NCBI RefSeq assembly: GCF_022758885.1
Contig: NZ_JALEBH010000001.1
Coordinates: forward strand, 3,193,501-3,257,500
Direction of reading: 5' to 3'
DNA: 64,000 nucleotides
Source: Sphingobium sp. BYY-5
GTDB taxonomy: Bacteria; Pseudomonadota; Alphaproteobacteria; Sphingomonadales; Sphingomonadaceae
The notes under the pieces are model-generated. The model made no database searches, had not been told where the DNA came from, and saw only the letters and a list, made by a program, of their open reading frames with translations. Shown here piece after piece: positions 1 to 8,734 of the stretch; position 1 is the stretch's first letter, and each line of letters opens with the position of its first letter. The position numbers were made by a program, and so were the translations under genes.

Positions 1-196
1 GCATTTCGAAATTCGTGCCTTTCATCAGCAGCACGGAGGCGGGATAGCCTGCTTCGGTGGCTTTCTCCGCAGTGCCGGTCGCATTGGCCACCGCTGCGGC
101 CTGGGTCGGGAAAGGGCCGTAATATTTATTGTCCAGATTGATCTTCCAGACGCCTTCATGCTCAAGGATGATGTAGCGGGCGTGGGGCAGGGTCAT
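1..196 (-). CDS. Hypothetical DUF2188-like protein, 3' part beyond window
   Basis: Reading leftward from an ATG at 196 gives an open frame that runs off the window edge. It starts MTLPHARYIILEHEGVWKI and continues with a motif NKYYGPF followed by an alanine-rich helix. The short beta strands followed by YGPFxTQxAAxxxA resemble the small DUF2188-type proteins common in proteobacteria, whose function is unknown. No signal peptide or membrane segment is visible in the 65 residues available. It is divergent from the MarR-GNAT gene, and the 170-base gap between them holds that gene's operator. The identification is tentative because only the N-terminal part is present. Confidence 0.55.
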   Translation of the reverse strand, partial: MTLPHARYIILEHEGVWKINLDNKYYGPFPTQAAAVANATGTAEKATEAGYPASVLLMKGTNFEM

Positions 197-322
197 GTCG
201 AAGGCTCTCGCTGTTGCAGGGAGAATGTAGCGACAGCGCGTCCGGAAAAGAAAGCGCTTTCGGCGAAAGCGGCCTGCTGCGCGCCCGTTATCGCTTGCTT
301 CCGCCATTGTTGATTCCATCAT

Positions 323-359
323 CATCCCATAATGATGATTCAGTCAACATTATGGGATG
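323..359. promoter_or_regulatory. Perfect 12-bp inverted repeat, probable MarR operator
   Basis: The arms CATCCCATAATG (323-334) and CATTATGGGATG (348-359) are exact reverse complements separated by 13 bases. The right arm ends 8 bases before the ATG at 367, so a bound dimer would cover the start region of the MarR-GNAT gene. MarR proteins usually autoregulate through such sites, so this is a probable autoregulatory operator. It may also control the divergent gene at 196. Confidence 0.7.
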
Positions 360-366
360 ACCCTGC

Positions 367-1293
367 ATGACGGTTCAGCATGAAAAAGACATAGCGGCCC
401 TGCGTGCCTTCAATCGCGTCTATACCAGCCGGTTGGGCCTGCTCGCCGCCCGGCTGGACAAAAGCCCCTTCACGCTCAGCGAGGCGCGGATTCTCTACGA
501 GTTGGCGAACCGGACCGATCCGACCGGCGCGGAGATCGCCCGCGCCTTGCGTCTCGATCCGGCCCAGATCAGCCGGACGCTCAAGCGCTTCGCCGATCGC
601 GGCCTGGTGGAGGCGCGCGAAGACCCGGCCCATGGCCGTTATCAACGCCTGACGCTCACCGATGAGGGCCGGGCCAGGTTCGCGGCGGCGGAGGGCAATA
701 CCCGCACCGCGATCGGCGGGCTGCTGGATGGGCTGTCCGCTTTCCAGCGCGCGCGCCTGTTGTCGGCCGCCGAAACCATCACCCGCCTGTTCGAAGAGGA
801 AGGCGCGGCGCGCCAACCCGTGTTGCGCGGCCTGCGGCCGGGCGACCTGGGGCTTGTCATCGCCCGCCAGACGATTGTCTATGTGGAGCAATATGGCTGG
901 AATGGCGACTATGAAGCCTTGGCGGCGGGCATCCTCGCCGATTTTCATCGCACGTTCGATCCCGCGCGAGAGGCGGCGTGGATTGCGGAGATGGACGGGC
1001 GGATGGTCGGTTCGGTCTTCCTCGTCAGCACGGATTCGCCGGACGTCGGCAAGCTGCGCCTGCTCTATGTTGAACCCGATGCGCAGGGCGCGGGCGTGGG
1101 CAAGATGCTCGTCGCCGCCTGCATCGCACGCGCGCGGGCCGTGGGGTATAAGCGGCTCGATCTCTGGACGAACAGCGTGCTCGCCGCCGCCCGCAGCATC
1201 TACGAACGCGCCGGTTTCGTGCTGGTGGACGAAGCGCCGCATCATAGCTTCGGGCATGATCTTGTCGGCCAGACATGGTCCTTGACCCTGTGA
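367..1293 (+). CDS. MarR-type regulator fused to GNAT acetyltransferase
   Basis: 308 residues. The N-terminal ~150 residues form a MarR winged-helix domain (LSEARILYELA, then GAEIARALRLDPAQISRTL as recognition helix, then the wing around DPAHGRYQRLTLT). The C-terminal ~150 residues form a GNAT N-acetyltransferase domain with the acetyl-CoA loop motif DAQGAGVGKML at about residue 238 and the closing YERAGF strand. This two-domain layout is a known bifunctional family. The acetylated substrate cannot be read from sequence. The ATG at 367 follows the operator at 323-359, consistent with autoregulation. It is monocistronic, 59 bases ahead of the next gene. Confidence 0.88.
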   Translation: MTVQHEKDIAALRAFNRVYTSRLGLLAARLDKSPFTLSEARILYELANRTDPTGAEIARALRLDPAQISRTLKRFADRGLVEAREDPAHGRYQRLTLTDEGRARFAAAEGNTRTAIGGLLDGLSAFQRARLLSAAETITRLFEEEGAARQPVLRGLRPGDLGLVIARQTIVYVEQYGWNGDYEALAAGILADFHRTFDPAREAAWIAEMDGRMVGSVFLVSTDSPDVGKLRLLYVEPDAQGAGVGKMLVAACIARARAVGYKRLDLWTNSVLAAARSIYERAGFVLVDEAPHHSFGHDLVGQTWSLTL

Positions 1294-1352
1294 CGACGGG
1301 ATGCCGCCACGCCGCTTGATCGGGGAGGGGGCATCGGGCACATCCTGTCGCC

Positions 1353-1910
1353 ATGTCGATTCGCTTCTCCCCCCTGCACCTCCTGTCCAGCGTCCTGCTG
1401 GTCGCCTCCACCACAGCCGCTTGGGCGGAAGAGGATGTGCCCCCGTCGGCCTTCTTCGACGCCGCGCTTTGCCAGCCGCCTTATTCGATCGATCATGCGA
1501 CGGCGCTGTACGAAGCCGCCGAAAAGCTCGCCAAGCCCGACCAGTCTTCGCTGGGCGCGGCCATCTATCATCTGCCCGCGCCGATCGAGCGGGACGGCTT
1601 CACCACCCAGGATGTCCTGTTCGGCAACATGACCATCGGCGTGCTGGTGGACGGGGACGTCGCGGGTCGGCTTGCCAAACGTTATGAACTGACGCCCGAA
1701 ACCAGCCATTTGCTGGGAAGCTCGACCAAGGGATTTGCCCGCCTGCTCCCCGACGCCGAACAGGGATTGAAGGAGATGGGTCTGATTTCCGTCGTCGCGC
1801 GCGAAGGCGCGGGCCTTAACGGCAAGACATTGCTGGCCTGCGAATTTGTCGATGAAGCCGATCGCCAGGCGATGGAAGTCATGGAAAAGGAAGCCGCCGA
1901 GCAGAAATAG
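1353..1910 (+). CDS. Secreted hypothetical protein
   Basis: 185 residues with a clear Sec signal peptide (hydrophobic LLSSVLLVASTTAAWA, cleavage near AWA-EE). The mature part contains two cysteines (in DAALCQPPYS and LACEFVD) that could form a periplasmic disulfide, and a helical, Glu-rich C-terminus. I do not recognise the family. It lies 59 bases after the MarR-GNAT gene on the same strand, and converges on the two membrane-protein genes at 1932-2947. There are no catalytic motifs to suggest a function. Confidence 0.7.
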   Translation: MSIRFSPLHLLSSVLLVASTTAAWAEEDVPPSAFFDAALCQPPYSIDHATALYEAAEKLAKPDQSSLGAAIYHLPAPIERDGFTTQDVLFGNMTIGVLVDGDVAGRLAKRYELTPETSHLLGSSTKGFARLLPDAEQGLKEMGLISVVAREGAGLNGKTLLACEFVDEADRQAMEVMEKEAAEQK

Positions 1911-1931
1911 CACGGCTTTCCCGCAGCGCCG

Positions 1932-2279
1932 CTATTGCCCGGATTCGCAAATGGGTTCGGCGGCGTTCCTCCACTGCTCCCCCAACGCGCCGCCGATATT
2001 CCACAATAGTCCCACGGACAGCAGCGCGCAGAGGATGGCAGCGACCAGAAAGCGGCGCCGCCGCCATCGGCGCAGGAATATCGCACTGGCCGCGCCATAG
2101 ACGATCAGGGCCGGCACCGCGAAGATCAGCACGGAAATCGGGCCATCGCAATCGACGGCGTCGATGCCCATGGCCCGATATTCGTTCGGCGTTCCCGACA
2201 GGCCAAGCATGGCGATAGGCGCCATGGCGAGCAGGACGGCATAGCGGAACAGTCTTACAGTGCTCGTCCTTAGGCTCAT
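1932..2279 (-). CDS. Small hypothetical membrane protein
   Basis: 115 residues with three hydrophobic segments (about residues 12-30, 48-68 and 77-95). A loop containing a Cys-Asp pair (DAVDCDG) follows segment one, and the arginine cluster FLRRWRRRR after segment two fixes a cytoplasmic loop by the positive-inside rule. Its ATG overlaps the stop of the upstream gene (2276-2279, ATGA), so the two are translationally coupled. The family is not recognised. A function linked to the larger upstream membrane protein is inferred from the coupling only. Confidence 0.65.
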   Translation of the reverse strand: MSLRTSTVRLFRYAVLLAMAPIAMLGLSGTPNEYRAMGIDAVDCDGPISVLIFAVPALIVYGAASAIFLRRWRRRRFLVAAILCALLSVGLLWNIGGALGEQWRNAAEPICESGQ

Positions 2280-2947
2280 TGGTGCGGCAGCGCGTCGAGA
2301 GCGGCCTGATATTGTGCGATCAACGCAGGATCGGCATCCCCCCGGTGCTTGTCGAGAAATGCTGTCAGGGCATTGCGATATTCCGCGATGAAATCGGGAT
2401 TGGCCGGGCTGGTCGCAAGCTGGTTGGCGGCTTTCTCCACCGGTCCGCGATCCTCGCCGATCACCTGCCTGATCCCATAGGGCGACAGGTTGCGCATGAT
2501 GACGAAGTTGCGCGGAAAGCCGGGGATATATTTGATGACGAACCGCTCGCCCTCCGGCGGGATGTAGATGGTATTGGTGATCGGATAGATGCTGGCCGAC
2601 ATGGTGTCGAATTCTGTCACCACATCCTGTCCGTCCGCAGTCTTGAGCGCCGCGCTATAGGCCCAGATATTCTGGTCGTTCAGGGTGGAGTTGGTGACTT
2701 CCGAATGGGTGATGACGCCCGTTCCAATGACGCCGAAGGCCTTGAGGAACAGCGCATTGAAGATATGGGCGATGAAGATATTGAGCTGGCCATAGATGAA
2801 GAACGCCAGGATCAGGCCATACCAGCCGCCCTTGCCGCTCCACTTCGCCAGCAAATGGCCCAATATCGCACCCAGGATCAGTATCACCGGCCATGACAGG
2901 AAAGGATGCTGCGTCAGGAAGAAGGAGATGGCTGACAGGATGACCAT
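2276..2947 (-). CDS. Hypothetical membrane protein
   Basis: 223 residues. The N-terminal third has about three hydrophobic segments (FFLTQHPFLSWPVILILGAILG, the GGWYGLILAFFIYGQLNIF stretch, and AHIFNALFLKAFGV). It is followed by a soluble domain with a strand pattern around EFDTMSASIYPITNTIYIPPEGERFVIKYIPGFPRN, which resembles the DUF3592-like beta-sandwich seen in bacterial membrane proteins. It ends in two short helical repeats (NPDFIAEYRNALTAFLDKHRGD and DPALIAQYQAALDAL). It is coupled by ATGA to the gene at 1932-2279. The function is unknown. Confidence 0.65.
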   Translation of the reverse strand: MVILSAISFFLTQHPFLSWPVILILGAILGHLLAKWSGKGGWYGLILAFFIYGQLNIFIAHIFNALFLKAFGVIGTGVITHSEVTNSTLNDQNIWAYSAALKTADGQDVVTEFDTMSASIYPITNTIYIPPEGERFVIKYIPGFPRNFVIMRNLSPYGIRQVIGEDRGPVEKAANQLATSPANPDFIAEYRNALTAFLDKHRGDADPALIAQYQAALDALPHQ

Positions 2948-3003
2948 GAGAGAGACTGTCCGTTCTGGTAATTGCGATACTGCCAGATATCAAAGCCATA
3001 ATA

Positions 3004-3633
3004 TCAAGTCTTCAGCATGTCGGTGCCGCTGTTATAATGGTGCCAGGCCATGATCGCGGCGGCGCTGCGATGCGGGCGCCAGGCTTCGGCCAGGTTGCGG
3101 GTCAGCTTCTCGCTCGGCCGTTCGGGGAGGCCCAATATGCGGCCGATCTCGATCTGCACGGCCAGGTCGCCGGCCGGCCAGATATCGGGCCGCCCCTCGG
3201 CGAAGAGCAGGTATATTTCCGCCGACCAGCGGCCGATCCCCTTGATCCGCACCAGTTCAGCGATGGCTTCCTCGTCATCCTGGGGCAGGGCGAGCAGGTC
3301 GAGCGCGCCCGACACCACCAGTTCGGCCAGGCTGCGGGCATAGCCCTGCTTCTGGCGGGACAGGCCACAGGCGCGCAAACTGTCGAAATCGCGCTCCAGC
3401 AGCGCTTGCGGCGCGCAGCCAGTGCCCAGCTCCGCTTCCAGCTTGCGCCATACCGCAGCCGCAGCCGCCACGCTCACCTGCTGCCCCACGATGGTGCGCA
3501 GCAATGTCTCATAACCCGGTTCGCGCACCCGTGGCGGGGGATAGCCCACCCGTCCGATCGCCGCGACGAAGCCCGGCTCCTGCGCGGCGATGACGTCCAG
3601 GCTGGTGCGTAATTGATTTGCGGTCGTGACCAT
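3004..3633 (-). CDS. HhH-GPD DNA glycosylase (AlkA-type 3-methyladenine)
   Basis: 209 residues. The helix-hairpin-helix is at about 130-138 (IKGIGRWSAEIYL), and the catalytic Asp lies in PAGDLAV at residue 156, so the HhH-GPD signature is complete. The IVGQQVS motif at 48-54 is typical of the AlkA/DNA-3-methyladenine glycosylase II branch. No Fe-S cysteines follow the fold, which argues against EndoIII/MutY. It lacks the N-terminal beta domain of E. coli AlkA, as do most short proteobacterial homologues. It excises alkylated bases in base excision repair. It stands alone, divergent from the ferredoxin gene. Confidence 0.88.
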   Translation of the reverse strand: MVTTANQLRTSLDVIAAQEPGFVAAIGRVGYPPPRVREPGYETLLRTIVGQQVSVAAAAAVWRKLEAELGTGCAPQALLERDFDSLRACGLSRQKQGYARSLAELVVSGALDLLALPQDDEEAIAELVRIKGIGRWSAEIYLLFAEGRPDIWPAGDLAVQIEIGRILGLPERPSEKLTRNLAEAWRPHRSAAAIMAWHHYNSGTDMLKT

Positions 3634-3710
3634 ATGTGTTTCCGTCCAGCCCTTGATTTCCCGGCGCCTGTCGGTCAGAGCGGCGGAGAAAATTCGATGG
3701 GATGGGATAG

Positions 3711-4028
3711 ATGGCGAAACTGATAGTGGTCAACCGTGCGGGTGAGGAACAGGCTGTCGATGGCGGCAATGGCCTGTCGGTGATGGAAGTCATCCGCGAC
3801 AATGGTTTCGACGAACTTCTGGCTCTGTGCGGCGGTTGCTGTTCCTGCGCGACCTGCCATGTCTATGTCGATCCCGCCTTCGCCGACATCCTGCCCGCGA
3901 TGAGCGAGGATGAGAATGACCTGCTCGACAGTTCGGATCATCGCAACGATGCCAGCCGCCTGTCCTGTCAGCTCGTCATCAACGACGCGCTCGACGGCCT
4001 GCGCGTCACCATCGCGCCGGAAGATTGA
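3711..4028 (+). CDS. fdx: 2Fe-2S ferredoxin, adrenodoxin type
   Basis: 105 residues. Cluster ligands are C40, C46, C49 and C86, spaced C-x5-C-x2-C-x36-C, the adrenodoxin/putidaredoxin/Fdx arrangement, followed by the typical RLSCQL strand. Proteins of this kind pass single electrons to cytochrome P450s, Rieske oxygenases or the ISC iron-sulfur assembly system. No P450, reductase or isc gene lies nearby, so the partner cannot be named. The ATG is at 3711. The gene is single, between the divergent glycosylase and the convergent lipoprotein gene. Confidence 0.88.
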   Translation: MAKLIVVNRAGEEQAVDGGNGLSVMEVIRDNGFDELLALCGGCCSCATCHVYVDPAFADILPAMSEDENDLLDSSDHRNDASRLSCQLVINDALDGLRVTIAPED

Positions 4029-4107
4029 GGGGTTTTTGAAGGGGGGCGGGACCACCTCCCGGCTCGCAATGACGATTCACCGTGACGCCCGCTCTGGCTG
4101 AGCCGGA

Positions 4108-4848
4108 TCAGTTCTTCACCCGCAACGTGGCGGCGGGTGCGTCGCTGGTCAGCGGCGTGATGGTCCAGACGATCCGTTTGCCCTGGGGCGTCGACACCGC
4201 ACCCTCTTCCTGATTCTGGCTGACGATCTCTGCGTCGGTGGTCAGGGTGAAGGTGCCGCTCATCGCCTTCGCCGCCGCATCGCTCGCGCCACCCAGGCCG
4301 CCCGTCCCCTGGCTCTTGTCGCTACTGTTGGCGAAGCCCGGCGCTTTCACCCGCACCCGGTCCTCGCCCCGCAATTCCGCCGCGACGAAGGGGATCAGGA
4401 TCTGCGCGTCGATGTTGAAGGGGAAGAGGAAGGTGTGGTCCAGCGTGCCGCTGATCGCATAGTCGATCTCGAACTTGTGGTTGCCGGCATAGCGGGCGGA
4501 GCGGAACCCCTTCTCCTTGGTCAGTGCCGTCGCGATCGCCTGCATCTCCGTGTCGCCGCCGGTCGCATCCTTGTCGCTGAAATCCTCGTCCCGCGCCGCG
4601 ATCTGCAACATGGTGGGGCCGGCTTCCGGTTCGCCCTCCTTGGGCGTGTCGTCATCCCCGTCGGAGGGAAGGCCGCTCAACGCATCCTTGTTCAGGTCCA
4701 GCGCCAATATCTCGCCCTTATAGGCGAAGGTGAAGTGCCGGTCGGCGCGGATGTCCAGGCTGGATTCGAACTTGCCCGGCGTCACCAGGCAGGCGGACAG
4801 GGCCAGCAGGCCGGCCAGCGCCCCCAGGCTGCGATACAGGCGATTCAT
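4108..4848 (-). CDS. Putative lipoprotein
   Basis: 246 residues from the ATG at 4848, which has an AGGAG ribosome site upstream and gives a canonical lipoprotein signal (MNRLYRSLGALAGLLALSAC, lipobox LSAC). An in-frame start 10 codons earlier would put extra residues before the signal. The mature protein is an acidic, mostly beta protein with a low-complexity Asp/Glu/Gly segment near residue 75 and a Gly/Ser-rich stretch near 185. I do not recognise the family with certainty; similar outer-membrane lipoproteins occur in sphingomonads. It lies 26 bases downstream of rlmB, so it is probably co-transcribed. Confidence 0.7.
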   Translation of the reverse strand: MNRLYRSLGALAGLLALSACLVTPGKFESSLDIRADRHFTFAYKGEILALDLNKDALSGLPSDGDDDTPKEGEPEAGPTMLQIAARDEDFSDKDATGGDTEMQAIATALTKEKGFRSARYAGNHKFEIDYAISGTLDHTFLFPFNIDAQILIPFVAAELRGEDRVRVKAPGFANSSDKSQGTGGLGGASDAAAKAMSGTFTLTTDAEIVSQNQEEGAVSTPQGKRIVWTITPLTSDAPAATLRVKN

Positions 4849-4874
4849 CGGCGAAACTCTCCTTGCCCCGGCCG

Positions 4875-5615
4875 TCACCGGTTGGTCGCGGCGTAGAGGG
4901 CGATGGCCGCGGCGTTGGAGACGTTCAGGCTCTCCATGCGCGGACTGATCGGCAGCTTAGCGATAATGTCGCAATGCGCCATGCTGTTGTGGCGCAATCC
5001 CTCGCCTTCGGCCCCCAGGACCAAGGCCACCCGCGATTCGCCGATCGCCTCGCCCAGATGGGTGTCGGCGTCGCCGTCCAGGCCGATGCGCCAATAGCCT
5101 GCTTCCGCGATCTCATCGAGCGCACGGGCCAGGTTCACGACCCGCACCCAGGGCATGATTTCCAGCGCGCCCGACGCCGCGCGCGCCAGCACGCCCGATT
5201 CGGGTGGCGCGTGCCGGTCCTGCGTCACGATGCACAGCGCGTCGAACGCGGCGGCGGAGCGCAGGATAGCGCCGACATTATGCGGGTCCGTCACCTGGTC
5301 CAGCACCAGGATCGGCCGCTTGTCGTCCTGTCCTTCCTCCAGAATCTCGCCCAGCCAGACATCGTCCAGCGGTTCGACTTCGGCGACGATGCCCTGGTGC
5401 GGCGCGTCGGACGGGACCATCCGGCCCATGTCCGCCACGTCGGCATAGACGATCGGCAGCACCGGCGGCAGGTCGAGTGCGGCCAGCGCTTCGCGCGTGC
5501 CCCATATCTTGCGCACGACGCGGTTGGGGTTGGCGAGCGCCGCGGTGACGGCGTGACGCCCGTAGAAGCGCGGGAAGGCGCCCTTGGGCTTGGCGGAGCG
5601 ATGACCTTTTTTCAT
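4875..5615 (-). CDS. rlmB: TrmH/SpoU-family 23S rRNA 2'-O-methyltransferase (RlmB)
   Basis: 246 residues. All three SpoU motifs are visible: LDQVTDPHNVGAILRSA (motif 1, catalytic Arg and Asn), VLGAEGEGLR (motif 2) and ISPRMESLNVSNAAAI (motif 3). The N-terminal FYGRHAVTAALANPNR is the usual RlmB substrate-binding start. The fold is a trefoil-knot SAM-dependent methyltransferase that modifies G2251 of 23S rRNA in E. coli; the target here is inferred. A lysine-rich N-terminus (MKKGHRSAKPKG) fits RNA binding. It is followed by the lipoprotein gene 26 bases on. Confidence 0.9.
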   Translation of the reverse strand: MKKGHRSAKPKGAFPRFYGRHAVTAALANPNRVVRKIWGTREALAALDLPPVLPIVYADVADMGRMVPSDAPHQGIVAEVEPLDDVWLGEILEEGQDDKRPILVLDQVTDPHNVGAILRSAAAFDALCIVTQDRHAPPESGVLARAASGALEIMPWVRVVNLARALDEIAEAGYWRIGLDGDADTHLGEAIGESRVALVLGAEGEGLRHNSMAHCDIIAKLPISPRMESLNVSNAAAIALYAATNR

Positions 5616-5720
5616 GTTTGCGCTCTTTTCACATCACCCCATTGACAGGCAAGCCTCCTTTCGCCATTGAGCCGCCTCCAACGTGTCGGGGAATGCAAAT
5701 TTCCCGTCGCGTAGGGCACT

Positions 5721-5807
5721 GGACAGGTGGCCGAGTGGTTAAAGGCAGCAGACTGTAAATCTGCCGGGGTTTCCCCTACGTTGGTTCGAACCCAACCCTG
5801 TCCACCA
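5721..5807 (+). tRNA. tRNA-Tyr (GTA)
   Basis: The acceptor stem GGACAGG (5721-5727) pairs with CCTGTCC (5797-5803). The discriminator A is at 5804 and CCA is encoded at 5805-5807. The anticodon GTA is at 5755-5757 in loop CTGTAAA. A long class II variable arm (around GGGGTTTCCCC) is present, as expected for tRNA-Tyr in bacteria. The T loop GGTTCGAAC is intact. Confidence 0.96.
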
Positions 5808-5859
5808 TCGCATCTGGTCCGATGCGCCCTGTCCCGACGGGATAGGCACAGGCCGGTGT

Positions 5860-5935
<76 letters not shown>

Positions 5936-6028
5936 TCGCCCCCCCCTCGACGCGCCGCCTCTTTTCGGGTTTCCGGCTTACGTGTCGTCCCTTTCCGAGC
6001 CCGTTGAGAGACGAAAGGGAGCGCTGTC

Positions 6029-6349
6029 ATGGCGTGGCTTATCCTTGGCATTGCCATATTCACTGAAATCTGCTGGGCGTTAAGCCTCAAATGGGCGGCG
6101 ACCCTGGGTAGCTGGCAGGCGTCGGTTGTGCCGATTGCCCTGAGCTTCCTCAATATGGCTCTGCTGGCGCTGGCGATGCGGGATATTCCAGCGGGCACCG
6201 CCTATGCGATCTGGACGGGCCTGGGCGCTGTCGGCGTCATCATCGGCGGCATGATCCTGTTCGGCGACCGGGTGAATCCGGTGCAGGCCGGCTTCATGGC
6301 GATGATCGTGATCGGCGTCGCGGGCACGAAGCTGTTTGCGCAGGCCTGA
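6029..6349 (+). CDS. SMR-family exporter (SugE/Gdx-like)
   Basis: 106 residues with four transmembrane helices, the small multidrug resistance size and fold. The conserved helix-1 glutamate is E13 (IFTEICWALSLK), and helix 3 carries GTAYAIWTGLGAVG, the sequence typical of the SugE/Gdx branch. Gdx proteins export guanidinium by proton antiport; other SMR members export quaternary ammonium compounds. A single gene implies a dual-topology homodimer. I could not make out a guanidine riboswitch upstream, so the substrate is left open. An RBS-like AAAGGGAG lies 9 to 16 bases before the ATG. Confidence 0.87.
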   Translation: MAWLILGIAIFTEICWALSLKWAATLGSWQASVVPIALSFLNMALLALAMRDIPAGTAYAIWTGLGAVGVIIGGMILFGDRVNPVQAGFMAMIVIGVAGTKLFAQA

Positions 6350-6454
6350 CAGGGCAGGGCGCCGGCCGTATCCCGGCGTATCGCAACCAAATGGATGGGC
6401 GCGCGTTGACCGGACACGTTCCGTTCACCCCTTCCAGGCTATCCCTTCCCCTGC

Positions 6455-8734
6455 ATGACCCTTGACCGTCGCGACCTCCTGATCCGCACGCTGGGCGGCG
6501 TTCTGGCGCTGAACCTGCCGCGCGTCGCGCTGGCGCAGGCCGATGTGGCGCGCGTCGACGCCCTGATCGCGAAGATGACGATCGAGGAGAAGGCCGGGCA
6601 GATGACCTGCCTCGCCGACAGTTTCCGTCCCTTCAACCCGCCCAATCCACAGGTCGGCATCCAGGATGAAAAGCGCCTGTCCGACGAAGTGCGCAAGGGC
6701 CGGGTCGGCTGCCTGTTCAACGGCATCGGCGTCGCGGGCGGCCGCCGCGCACAGGAAATCGCGGTCAAGGACAGCCGCCTCGGCATCCCGCTCCTCTTCG
6801 CCGGAGACGTCATCCACGGCCTCAAGACCATCTTCCCCGTGCCGCTGGGCGAAGCCTCCTGCTTCGATCCCGCCCTGGTGGAGCGCACCGCGCGGGCGCA
6901 AGCCATCGAAGCCACCGCCGCCGGCCTGCACCTCACCTTCGCGCCGATGGTCGATGTCGCGCGCGACCAGCGCTGGGGCCGCGTGGTCGAAGGGGCGGGG
7001 GAGGATGTCGTCCTCACCAGCCTGCTCTCCGCCGCCCGCGTGCGCGGCTTTCAGGGCCGCGACCTGCGCCGCGACGATGCCCTGCTCGCCTGCCCCAAGC
7101 ATTTCGCCGCCTATGGCGCGGTCGCCGCGGGCCTCGAATATGGCAATGTCGACATCAGCGAGGAGACGCTGCGCGAAACCCATCTGCCCCCCTTCGGCGC
7201 GGCCTTCGCCGCCGGCGCGCTCACCACCATGGCGGCCTTCAACGAGATTAACGGCGTCCCCGCCACCGCCGACCGCGACCTGCTGACCGACCTGCTGCGC
7301 GGCGAGATGCATTTTCGCGGCTTCGTCTTTTCCGACTACACCGCCGATGAGGAACTGGTCGCCCACGGCTTTGCCGAGGATGATCGCGACGCCGCCCGCC
7401 TCGCCATACTCGCCGGGGTCGACATGTCGATGCAGAGCGGCCTCTATATCCGCTACCTGCCCGATCTGGTGAAGAGTGGCGCGGTGCCGATGGCGACGGT
7501 CGACGTCGCGGTTCGCCGCATCCTCTATGTGAAGGCGGCGATCGGCCTGTTCGACAACCCGTACCGTTCCCTCAGCGAGGAAGCGGAAAAGACCCGCATC
7601 TTCACCCCCGCCCACCGCGCCCTCGCCCGTGAAGCCGCCACCCGATCGATGGTGCTGCTCAAGAATGACGGCGTCCTGCCGATCGACCCGGCCAAGGGCC
7701 AGAAGATCGCCCTCATCGGTCCCTTCGCCGAGGATACGCGCAATCTCTACGGCCCCTGGGCCTTTTACGGCGACCCGGACAAGGGCGTCGACATCGCCAC
7801 CGGCCTGCGCGCCGCGCTGCCCGACGCGACAAAGCTCAGCATCACGCGCGGCAGCGACATCAGCGGCCCCATCGACGGCGGCATCGCGCAAGCCGTGGCG
7901 GCGGCCAGGGCCGCGGATATCGTCCTGCTCGCCATCGGCGAATCGCAGGCCATGTCGGGCGAAGCGCAATCGCGCACCGTCATCGAAATCCCCGCCGCGC
8001 AGCAGGCGCTGGCCGACGCCGTGGTCGCCACCGGAAAGCCCGTCGCCGTCCTCCTGCGCCACGGTCGCGCGCTCGCCTTGCATGACGGCGTCGCCAATGC
8101 CGGCGCGGTCCTCGCCACCTGGTTCCTGGGGAGCGAGGCGGGCCACGCCATCGCCGACATCGTGCTGGGCCGGGCCGACCCGTCCGGCAAATTGCCCGTC
8201 AGCTTCCCCTGGGAAAGCGGGCAGGAGCCTTTCTATTATGACCGCAAGTCGACCGGTCGTCCGGTGCTGGACAGCGGCAGCACCGAATATAAGGCGCGCT
8301 ACGCCACCACCGACAATAGTGCAAGGTTCCCCTTCGGCCATGGCCTCGGCTACACCGATTTCGCGCTCGACCAGTTGAAATTGTCCGACACCGCCATGCG
8401 CTGGGACGCGGCGATCGTGGTGTCGGCGCGCGTCACCAACAAGGGCCGCCGCAGGGGCAGCGAAGTCGTCCAGCTCTACACGCGGGACAGGGTAGCCAGC
8501 CGCACCCGCCCGATCCGGGAACTCAAGCGCATGGCGCGCGTCACGCTGGAACCGGGCGAAAGCAAAACCGTCCGCTTCTCCCTGTCGCGCGTGGACCTGG
8601 AGTTCGTCGGCTCCCGCAACCAGCGCATCGCCGAACCGGGCTTGTTTGACCTCTGGGTCGGGCAGTCAAGCGTGGGCGGGCTGCACGGGCAGTTCACGCT
8701 CTACGCGGAGGTGAAGGCGAAGGGCACGCCCTAA
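6455..8734 (+). CDS. bglX: Glycoside hydrolase family 3 beta-glucosidase, Tat-exported
   Basis: 759 residues, the usual length for BglX-type enzymes. The N-terminus DRRDLLIRTLGG plus an ALA cleavage region suggests Tat export to the periplasm. Domains in order are the GH3 N-terminal TIM barrel (about 35-370, nucleophile Asp at residue 294 in FVFSDYTADEE), the GH3 C-terminal alpha/beta sandwich (about 400-620), and a fibronectin III-like domain (about 665-750). It would release terminal glucose or xylose from beta-linked oligosaccharides. The gene stands alone with no sugar transporter nearby. A palindromic repeat starts 4 bases after the stop. Confidence 0.93.
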   Translation: MTLDRRDLLIRTLGGVLALNLPRVALAQADVARVDALIAKMTIEEKAGQMTCLADSFRPFNPPNPQVGIQDEKRLSDEVRKGRVGCLFNGIGVAGGRRAQEIAVKDSRLGIPLLFAGDVIHGLKTIFPVPLGEASCFDPALVERTARAQAIEATAAGLHLTFAPMVDVARDQRWGRVVEGAGEDVVLTSLLSAARVRGFQGRDLRRDDALLACPKHFAAYGAVAAGLEYGNVDISEETLRETHLPPFGAAFAAGALTTMAAFNEINGVPATADRDLLTDLLRGEMHFRGFVFSDYTADEELVAHGFAEDDRDAARLAILAGVDMSMQSGLYIRYLPDLVKSGAVPMATVDVAVRRILYVKAAIGLFDNPYRSLSEEAEKTRIFTPAHRALAREAATRSMVLLKNDGVLPIDPAKGQKIALIGPFAEDTRNLYGPWAFYGDPDKGVDIATGLRAALPDATKLSITRGSDISGPIDGGIAQAVAAARAADIVLLAIGESQAMSGEAQSRTVIEIPAAQQALADAVVATGKPVAVLLRHGRALALHDGVANAGAVLATWFLGSEAGHAIADIVLGRADPSGKLPVSFPWESGQEPFYYDRKSTGRPVLDSGSTEYKARYATTDNSARFPFGHGLGYTDFALDQLKLSDTAMRWDAAIVVSARVTNKGRRRGSEVVQLYTRDRVASRTRPIRELKRMARVTLEPGESKTVRFSLSRVDLEFVGSRNQRIAEPGLFDLWVGQSSVGGLHGQFTLYAEVKAKGTP

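Noticed and set aside
5936..6028. Possible guanidine (mini-ykkC) riboswitch upstream of the SMR exporter
   Set aside because: One ACGA occurs, and CCCTTTC can pair with GAAAGGG, but the two ACGR-capped hairpins that define the motif are not present.
6425..8341. 638-codon open frame on the minus strand opposite the beta-glucosidase
   Set aside because: GC-rich shadow frame, full of Gly/Arg/Asp/His without domains, opposite an unmistakable GH3 gene.
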